A DNA stretch of 64,000 bases from Sweltsa coloradensis. Lineage: Eukaryota; Arthropoda; Insecta; Plecoptera; Chloroperlidae. The stretch is from contig JAMZAV010002018.1 in assembly GCA_024449915.1 (NCBI GenBank), positions 1 to 64,000 of the forward strand, given 5' to 3'. Below, piece by piece: positions 47,001 through 58,100 of the stretch; position 1 is the first letter of the stretch; every line of letters begins with the position of its first letter. A program made the translations under genes and the position numbers. The notes under the pieces are model-generated. The model did no database searches. It saw nothing but the letters and a program-made list of their open reading frames with translations, and was not told the DNA's origin.

Positions 47001-50000
47001 CGGATAGTTCGTAGTAATTGAAAAAAAAAACTCCTTTTTTAAATCTGTCCTACCGGTACCTGAAAGAATTATATTGTTGTTTGTTTATGTTGTAAGTTTT
47101 ATTTATTATTTTTATTTATTTATTACTGTAAGTATTTACACAAATAACGTGTAGGCCTATAACAGTCCAAAATTTGCACATTATCATAAAAAAAATCAAT
47201 TTCTAATTAATGGAGGATAAAATACAATAATTCATTAACATTTTAAATTAAATTCCAGCCCTTCTAGCATGGGATGCAGTAACATTTGCTTCTCCTGAGG
47301 CTGGAGAAGTAATAATTAGTTCCCGCACCACCCTTTTCGTCTTCGAAGACAGAGAGTTGTGCGACGCAGAGAACGTTCCGCCCATGCGGCGTACAAACAC
47401 GACTCTCATCTTGGAATCATTGCGAGAAGAGATTCGGGCAGCAAACTTATCCGCATACATCATCACTTCAAATGATGATCATCAGGTATGTACAGTGACA
47501 TAACTAGTCCTTTTTTTTGGGGGGGGGCAAACATTTTTGGAACCACAAACTTATCCTACACAAATGATCAATGGTCAGCACAACTAGTGAAAGTGGTACC
47601 GGTATGTGGGTATAGTCCCATGCAACACAGCCTATAATATTAAGAAATTTTTGGTACTGCCTAAGTTTTGAAACTGAAAATAATGACCAATTCTGAAAAT
47701 TATTTGTATGACTGAGTGCACGGGTAACTTAAAATACAAATTTATTTATTTTAAAATTACTGGTTTTGTACATTTTTGTGCCCACATTTACATGAATATG
47801 TCTAGCTGCCCAATAGAGACATGTGTATAAAATAAAAATTTGCTGCATCTTTCAGAGTGAATACATTGCCGAGCATGACAACCGTCGAGCATACGTGTCT
47901 GGGTTCACGGGGAGCGCGGGTGATGCCGTTGTTACGCTGACCAGCGCTGCTCTCTGGACGGACAGTCGGTACTACCTGCAGGCGGAGGAGCAACTCGACT
48001 GCAACTGGGTGCTAATCAAGACTGGGATGAAGGGGGTAAACACTTTGACTATCAGGACCCGCAGGAATGACCCACCTTACGGTCATAGCATTGCACATAG
48101 CACCCGCTGTTGAAATGAATGAAAAGAAGTTTAAAATATCCTCACAAATCAAGCATATTATTATTATTGATGATTAGGGTCCAGTAATTTTTTCACTCTA
48201 AATGGAAATGCTTAATGTAGAAATTGGTTTTTGAGTTTTTGATATCTCTGATGATTTTAATTTGTTCTATTAATTCTTTATCTATGTAAAAATTGCTAGT
48301 TTTCTGTCATTTGTAGGAAAATGGGACAAATTATTGCTCAGTTTCCCCATAAATACCTGATATAGGCCTATTATTATTAATTAATAAATTTAACATTTTC
48401 TTTTCAGGTCAATTAAATTAATTGACCTGAAAAGAAAATATTATTAATATTGTTATCATCATTGTTAATTTGCCATGATCTTCAGCAAGTTTTTTCAGTA
48501 AAACTTAAAGCTGCAAGGTAAAATGTGTTGAATTCACACCATTGGTAATTACTATTGGAATGCTAATTAAAGTAATTTTACAAAATGAAATAGTGTTCAT
48601 GTCCATTTTTGGGGAGTCCTGTTGAATGATGATGAAAGATTCATGATCAATAACTCAATGTTTGTCAACACACAGGTAGTTACACAGATAATCAACCATA
48701 CCATGCAATAATTCTTCTAGGCACCATCTATCCCTGACTGGCTTATTAGCACACTTCAGCGGGGCGATGCAGTGTCTGCAGACCCTCGAGTATTAACATA
48801 CAGGCATTGGACTGCATGGGATAAAGCTCTTAGTAAGAATAACTTTTAATTAAACAAAACATACATACTTAAATATTAATATTAGTTACAATTTACAATA
48901 TAATTTGTAAATATTAATGAAATTTACTGTTTGGTTAATGTCTACTTTTTCTTTCTCAAGCTATAATGTATACATAACTTATGTTACATGTTAAATAAGG
49001 TGTATTTTTATCTGGGATCCTCAGTTACAACTGTAACATGGCCAAGCTTGAATTAAACACATTATACAATCATGGAATCTTAAAATTAATATTTTCTTTT
49101 ATTTTTGTAATGCCTTTATGGGTGCTCATAGCTTTTTCTAATGAGTAAAAGTAGGTGTGCTACTGTCCAAACATTGTTAATTTACCCATGACTGAGTTAA
49201 TTATTATATCAGGCACATTTTATTTTTGAAGCTAATATGTATTCAAGAGAAAAGTTTTGTTCATCCTGCTAATTTTTATGTCAATCTGGACATACATTAA
49301 TCTAAAGTACAATGTAGCAATGTAGCTTTGAAAGTTTAATGATGACACCTACCAACAGAAATTGTATGATTTAAAATTAATATGGTATTTTATACTAAAT
49401 GCAATACACAAGTTATTATTTATTTATATTCACTTATATTTAAAGCTGCAGCTGGTTTGAAGTTCGAAGTTGTGGATGAGAATCTAGTTGATAATATTTG
49501 GGGAGAGGAGGAAGGACGACCACCTTATTCTACAGACCCAGCTTTCGTGCTTGATACCAAGTATACAGGTAAGGCCTCATTACGATTGATTGAACAGCTC
49601 TAGTATTGCAATTTCACGTTTACTACCTCATACCTCCTATCCAAGCCTATTTTATAATAGCCTCACAATGCTATTCATTGAAAACTACCTTGTAACCGTA
49701 CATTTTGCTAAATATAAAAACAATACAAAATGCTGATTTTGCTAAAATATCAGGTTTTCCCACATCTATTGAGAATTTGTCTTTGTATTCTACATACTAT
49801 TTAGTCTACACACTACACTTTTTTGTTGGATCAACTTTTAATCACGGGTTGTTTTGCATTTGGTATCGGCTTGCAGGGTCAATACAGTAGGTTGCATTGC
49901 AAGCTTAAAGTTTATTACGAACATTTCACATGAAAACACGATGAATTTAATTTAATTGATTAAAAATTTAATTTAGCTGAGAAATGTGGAAGAGATGCAA

Positions 50001-52062
50001 TTGTGAGATGATAGAAATATGTGAAAAAATTTAGTTGTAAAACCCAAGCTGACCAGAAGCAAGAAACGGCAATGGTTGATGATGATGACTTGATACATCA
50101 TTTTTGTATGATTATAATTGAAACATAGTCCTGACATTATACACGTCTTCATGATGTTAAATACCACTTCCTACAGTAATAGTAGTATGATATCACTTTT
50201 GTTCTTAGGAGCAACCTGGCATGAGAGACTAGACCGCGTAAGAACTTCGATTGCTGCTCTCGGAGGCGACGTCTTCATTGTGACGGCGCTTGACGAGATT
50301 GCCTGGGTATTGAATCTACGAGGAAGCGACATTCCGGACACACCGTTCTTCCGATCCTACCTCGTGATAGGGGAATCGGACTCGACTCTGTACATACCCC
50401 CGGAGAAAGTGACACGGGAAGTAGAGGCACATCTGCGACCAGGAGGCAGTGAGGAAAACTTGAGGTTTGTCAGACTGGTTTCATTGTTATTTTAAACAAG
50501 GAAAACGCTAAAGTCCCGTCGCGTTGTTGAGCGAGCACCGGTACGTGCAACACGACCAGAGTACGACATTCTCATAATGTTACATACCAATAAGTCTTTA
50601 AGGTCTTGACCGATTTAGCTGAAAATTTGTAAAATAGGAGAGAATGTTGTACTTATTGACCCTGCAAAATTTCATAACGATCAGAACATTTTAAATTTTT
50701 TTAAATTTTAAATTTTAAATTTTTTATAACCAACGATCGGATTTTGTTCAAAAACTATACAGCAACCCACATAGGTGGTATGTACATGTGTGCAAAATGT
50801 CAGGTCGATCAGAGAAACGGTGCGACCTGTACCGAAGCAGTAACAGGAAAAAAAAACAAAAAAAAACAGACATTCGAGCCAAGAGTCAAGTGGAGACGCT
50901 CGCTACGCTCGCTCAACAACAATGTTTATTGCTTTTTTATTAGATTTTTCTTTGAAATCTAATCTCGACAACATTCTCAGAGTTTTTCATAAGGTAATTT
51001 TGTACGTATCTAATGTAAAAGGTTACCACACAAGTTGTCTTTTTACATTTCAACCTGGTCAATCATTTTGTATCATGTCAAGAAGTTATCTACCTATGAC
51101 TACTTCTACTAAACTCGTGTTTTTCCTTCTTCTGGCCAGTATCAAGAACTATTCAAGTATATGGTTGGACTTGTCAAGCATTGGAGAAACAGCTCAAAAG
51201 ATTGTTCTACCTGACAATTATAGTTACGCCGGGGGACCTAGTTACCGGATCTACAGTTCGGTAAGACACCACAATATACACCAACATTCTACAAGTTAAT
51301 CTCAGACTCTAAATACTAAATGTAATTATAAGTACCTGAAAATATGGCAATTTTTTGTTCCACACCTTCCTTCATTGTTTAGATTGACTCTTATTTTTAC
51401 AGTTACCCGCTGCAAAAGTTATCTTCGCAGTATCTCCTATCTTATTAATGAAAGATATCAAGAATGAGGTTGAGGCACAAGGACTACGGAATGCCCACAT
51501 CCGAGACGCAGTGGCTCTTTGCCAGTTTCTACAGAGACTAGAGAAAGGGGTGAGGGATTCAATTATACACCATGTTACTACATTTTTTATGGAGGGGGGG
51601 GGGGGGGTCAATATTCAAAATTCAAATAGTAATATTAAAAAATACTAGTTGTTGAATTTCAAATAGTTAGCATTCTAATTTCAAATCCAAGCCAGCGTTT
51701 TGTTTGCGTACATTTTTTGAAAAGTCAGGGTGCACTTATCAAGTCAAGGAACACTATTGCCCGTATTGAAAATCGTTAAAATAGTTAGTTTTAAAATATG
51801 TGCATGCGAAGTGGATGCTTTCCAATTTATGTGCAGCCTGCAATCAAGTTAATACAGTAATCGTTATTCTATTTGGTAAAAAAAAAAAAAATGGTATAGA
51901 AATTGTATCAAAATTTTTAATCAACTATTTGATATTTGATTTGAACTTTAGTTAGTTAGTGAATGTTGTTTTAGGGCACTCAACAGTAGAGTTATCAGTG
52001 CCCATGTCAATTGTATTGGAATCTTCCAAATTTTCTTTTTCCATAATTGTGGATTACCACCA

Positions 52063-52113
<51 letters not shown>

Positions 52114-55100
52114 AAAAAAATTGTATTTAGAGTCTATCCACTCAGTTGTATAACTGATTTTCAGTGGAGGACTTTAAATCAAAGCGACCAAGCCAACCCT
52201 GTAGGCCCCGACGCAATCGACGAGTAAGCGATAACCAACCAAAGATCAATATTTTCAATAGGAAATATAGCAATCAGTGGTATGGACAGTGCGAACACCC
52301 GCGAATCAACGCCAGAATCAACCATGTTTTCTTCTTTCCAATGGATGGAACGTAAGGGAAGACGAGGGGGGTTAATGGGAAGGAGTGAGGATGTTGGATA
52401 GGATGGGTTAAACTGGGTGGGAACTGAGGAGTGCTCATTGCAGAAAGGGCCGGCAAGTATGGAGAAGAAAAAAGTGAAAGAAGAAAATGAATATGAGTAA
52501 GGCTCTGTGAATGAAGAAAGGTGTGATAAAAAGTTGCGCGAGAGCTCTCTTTGCAACACGCACCCCAACCGGCCAGAGCTCGCCCTTAGTTTTGGGAATA
52601 CACTACTCCCCTACTCACAGACCAAACCACGGGAAGGTAGCGAGTTGGACTTTGAACACTATTTGTACACCCCTAACATTTTTACCTTTTAGTAACAAAT
52701 TTATCAGGACATAAATTTATAAGAATTTAAAAACTCGGGTCAGCATTGAAGATAGTAGTTATTTCCATCTTCTTCTGTCCTGCCACCACTCTTCTCTTTC
52801 CACCACATTCCAGTCTCCTCCTCACTGTTCCACATCTTTTCTCAGTTCTCACATTATTCCCTTTGGTCTCCTACCTCTGTCCTTCTTGGCAATCTCGCTC
52901 TTTCCATCCTTTTGACATGACCGAACCCCTTTAATCTTCTCTCTACAATTTGCTCCATATTCAATACATTACAATCCTACATATTTATTGTTATCTGAGA
53001 TACTAGTGTAGGTAATTAATTAGTTACTAAAATTAGGTGACGTCTGGAGAAACGTGGGATGAGCTTACTGCTGTCACGTTACTGGACAGCTTGCGGTCCA
53101 AACAAGATCTCAGCATGGGTCCCAGCTTCGGAACAATCTCTGCTTTTGGACCGAACTCTGCGCTGCCCCATTACCAGCCCACCCAGGATACAAACCTTGC
53201 TATTGACTCGTCCAGCATGTACATGGTGGACTCTGGCGGACAGTATCTTGGTAAGAGTTCTAGCTGTGTAGACAAGAAAATGTAGCACTCCCTGTCTTCT
53301 ATGTAGATTGAAATTCTCAGTCAGATCTGGGTGAATAACTTTTTCAAAGTACTATGCCTACATTAGTTACTTACAGAGGCAGGTATTTGGGGTGAAAATA
53401 AAAGTCAATTTTCGTTTTTATTATACCCGAAAGCGGTGAATTGGTGGTGAAAATTATTTAACTTTTAGTTGAAAGCTCTATATCTCTCTCCCCTTTGATA
53501 TTTTTTTAAATTTTGGGTGTGGGACCTTGTAAAAGAATTGCAGATTACAACAAAATGTAGTTATGAGAATTCAGAGACAGGTATTTGTGGTAAAACTTAT
53601 TTGTATATTTGGTTTTGTTCTGCCCAAAAGTGGTGAATTGGTGTTAAAAATGATTTATAATTTACGGTTTTTAGTGATGAAAATTTTATTTTTACCATAA
53701 ATACCTGCCTCTGCTTATTAATAATAAAAAAAATGATAAACTTAATATGTAGGCCATGTAGTTAGCTTCCAAAAAATTAATGAAAATATGGTATTTTATA
53801 TTTTTATATTTTAAGGCCCCTAGGAATTTTAATTACGGGTAAAATAGGAATAACTATATTTTTTAGATGGAACCACAGACGTCACAAGAAGCGTCCACTT
53901 TGGAAATCCAACTGATCTCCAAAGGGAAGTCTACACTCGACTACTCATGGGCTGCATTCAACTGTGTAGTGTCAAGTTTCCGCAGGGGAAAACATTGAAA
54001 GAATTGGAGATCTTGCTTCGAGCTCCACTGTACAGCCTTGGGCTTGACTACGGACACGGTAGCACGCACGGCATCGGAGCTTTCGGAGGGGTCCACGAAG
54101 GTGAGCCAAGAGAAGATACTCAACTGCAATAGCAGACGTCACTTTTCGACACCTCTGTCTCCAGATTAATTCACTTTGAAGTCGGGTAAAGCAATGAGTC
54201 AACAAAGAGAGAAGTTGAAGCGATACATTTTCTCCATTGTTATGTGTTCGAATTCTGTTTTAAATTGTAATAATCATACTTTTTTTTTCCTTTTTTTTCC
54301 TATGCCAAAAGCTTGATTTTTCAATCATTTTTCTTCCTGGCTATCCAGTAAATATGTGCTTCCTTCTCTGGCCCGCTCAGGTTATTTGGCAGGGCGTCAA
54401 TGTCAGATTTAGTGCGGCGCAGCAGCGGTCTGATTCTGTAAAATAGTTATGGAAGATAACGATCGTTATCCGGCACTTTAGCAACAATTTGCGTGTCGAC
54501 TGTTCTGTAAAATGATTGCGATCGCTATGATAACGAGAATGAAAAAGAGTCGCTATGCTATGGGTATCAAGATACGATAAATGGCGGCCGTAGCGGGCTA
54601 TTTTACAGAATCAGGTCGATAACGATAATTTATAACGATTGATATTTCATATCACCGTGATCGCTTTCGCTATCATAGCGACTATTTTACAGAATCGCAC
54701 TGCTGAAGAGGTGCGCTCTGTCCTGAAAACCCTGAATCGTACTAGATAGTAGATAATGACAATTGATTTTCGATAAATTACAGAATGTTTTAAGTAGGGC
54801 TATAACAATAGCATAAATTAACTAGGTTTCTCACTTTATTAATTAATTTAGTATAGGGCACCTTGCAAATGCTTTTTCCAGACAAATTGATGGATGAGCA
54901 TTTTTGGTGCATTGAGCCATATTTTCCAATTTCCAAGGTATTTTGGTTTTGTTTCATTTGGCCATTGCATTAACAGTACCTATTAATGTTTTGTAATTTT
55001 TCATTAGGGGCCTACTGAATTTTTCTCTGATAAAAAAAACTATAAATAAACTAAAATTATTAGATTATGGCTCGCTACGAGCAAAGCGAAGATTCCATTC

Positions 55101-58100
55101 TAATACACTGGAGAAAAAAAATCCGGAATGTTTTTTTTGTTTTGTATTTTTGTGTGTTTGTTAACACGATTCCGGCTAAACCCATACTTCAATTGCGATG
55201 AAATTTTCTGGAGGCCTTCGAAATCTCTGAACTTAGAACTGCCACGTTTTTTTAGCGCAATTGAAAAATTATTTCTCGTGAAAATCGCAATTTTACGATT
55301 TTTTAAAATTTTTAATTAATTTCTTCGACAAATAACACCTATGTATAACACCTATATAATTACACCTCCGATTGTAATGATTTTTTCACAGAACCTTAAT
55401 TTTATGAATTAATATATTCGTGTGAAATTTGAGCACAATCGAAAAATTATTTCTCATGATAATCGCAATTTTACGCTTTTTTTTATTAAAAAAAATGTCT
55501 TCGACTTATAACACCTACATGCTTTATCCGATTGTAATGATTTTTTCACAGAACCTTAATTTTACGAATTTATATATTGGTGTGAAATTTGAGTGCAACC
55601 AAAAAATTATTTCTCATGAAAATTGCAATTTTACGCTTTTTTCGTTTAAAAATAATTACGCTCATCCAACAACGCGCCTGAAAAAGGGTTTGCAAAGCTT
55701 TCTAGTATAAATCATTCTGAAGAGATTAATAGGAAAATTATGAATGAATTTTGTTACTTCAACATTGTTTTAGTGTGTCGGGAAAGGTATCATTAATTTA
55801 TCAGTTCAACGTCTGAATCGCTTAACGGGGGCAACAACTTACATTAAAAGATAATAATTTTATTTTATATGCTTCATTTCAGCTTTCGACTCAACGTATC
55901 ACGTGAACTTTTTCGGATCTCAAGGTAAGTCTAAGTCAGCTTTAATCCTAAGGTGCGCAATGCAAAAAATGTTCTTGGTTTGGAGTTGTCCTTTGTGCCT
56001 ATACATTGAAATAATATAATGAATGTATGTATACACATCAAACAAAATTTAGAGTAGGTAGCTTGGTCTATGCCGACAATTATTTGAGTCGTAATAAAAT
56101 AAAATTCTCTTTTCAGAACCTGGTTATTATCGAGATGGTGAATTTGGAATGCGGCTAGAGAACATAGTAACAGTCATTGAAGCAGACCTACCAGTAAGTG
56201 ATTCATAAAATACATGACGACATAATATAACAGCCCACTAAGTACTGATAGTTTTGTCATCATCCTGTTCAACATTTACTAGACACAACACAAGTATATT
56301 TGATACCGGTTCATATACAGTAGGAACTCGATCCATTGGCTATGCTATGAGGATTTAGTCATGTCTCCAATGCAGATATAAATGTAATATAGGCCTAGTA
56401 CTAGTAGTATTAGTAGTTAATATGTATTAGAAGTATAGTAGTAGTATTTGTGAAACTTTGCACTGTTTTGTTTATTTAAATATCTCCTTTTTAAAATTCA
56501 TATCAATTATTCTGGCATTCTGTTTATTTGAAACTGTTATAACAGCAAGGCTCAGTTAAGGTGGCGGTCGCCGAGGGATCGCAGCACTGTCGCTCACGCA
56601 CTATGGCCACAGGATCGGCAAAAAGTAAATAAAATAACGGTCTCTAAAACTGTTTTCGAAGAAAAACACGACATCTACTTTAAAGCCAAGCCTTGCCCAA
56701 TATGTCCTAAAAATAAAGTATTTATGAAGTGTACGAATAAAATCATGACATTTTGATGCTACTAAACATTGACATCACATCAGGCAAAGTTGGCATTATA
56801 ACAGCTGAAACTTTGGGAACACGATTACCAACAAGGCAAGAAAACACTTTCGTAATCGTGATTTCTTAAAATGATTATTTCGTTAAAATACTGTGACTCT
56901 GTGGGTTTAAGAGGAAGCTGGCTGGCGTGATTTGATGTTCGGCGCGTTCTTTGTCCTGCAGCCATAAATCATTACATCTGAATACAACTTGGCATACTTG
57001 ATAATGAAGGACATCTGTAGGCTATGCATCTATCATATCAGAATTTCAATATTTATCATAGATCAATCAGAAAATGCGTACATAGTTATTTGGTTGTTTT
57101 TGACCATTTTGACAGATTCTAAATTCTAAAATATTAAATTTATTTTTTGTTTATTTTCTATAATCAATTAATGGAAATGTGATATGATAAGACGCCTTCA
57201 TAATTAATTTTTACACAATAATATAAAATCACAATTATATGCGACTTAAATTGATTGAGAAATTTAAAATCGCGTAAAATGAGCATGCCGGACTCCTCAA
57301 ACTACTTTATTCACAGCTTGTAAAATGTTGATTTATGTGATCACGCCCCCGTCTGGGCCCGGGGTAGAATTGGCCCAGAGCATGGCTCTGCTAATCGTAT
57401 GAGTCAATTCAAGAGAAAAAGTTCACCTTGCAAACACAGCTAATAAGAAGGGGAGTATATTACTCCCCGAAACATAGAGGCGAGCTCTGGCAATCATCAT
57501 CGGGAACACCTCCTTTTTCCATTGACGACGATGAATGACACAACGAACGATGACAAAGACGATGACGGCCTCTACCCCTACCCGTGGCTGGTTCTGACCA
57601 GCATCCCCTAGGCTAGAGTGGTGCAATATGACCTAATGGTTGACGTGCCCTAAATCCAAACAAAAAAAATATCACAATAACATGACCAAATACGGTAGGC
57701 CCTACCTAATGTCAGTTGTTTGTAAATTGTCAACGTTGGCGTGCGTGCTCTTGCTTGATCTTGACGAGTGCCACGTTATCTGATCCCGCCTATATCTCTA
57801 AAATCTTGAAACTCTCATTCAACAATTGATACTTTTAAACCAAGTATATTTGCATCCTCTTCCTCAACTAAGTGTAAAGTGTAAGTGTAAAGTAAACCAT
57901 CTTAAGACTATTACCTAGGCCTACCATCTATAGTCTTTATAGTATTTAGTATAACATTAATACCCACTACTAAACGCACAATAAATAACTTTGATTTTGT
58001 TTCCGTGTAGTTGAGTGGAAACGACACATTTTTAACATTCGACCCAGTAACTCTGGTGCCGTACTCTCGTAAACTCATCAATGCAGAAATGATGTCTTCT

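Noticed and set aside
50465..51139. Family E as an introner that created intron 6
   Set aside because: The element starts 31 bp after the donor and ends about 220 bp before the acceptor, so it sits inside a pre-existing intron.
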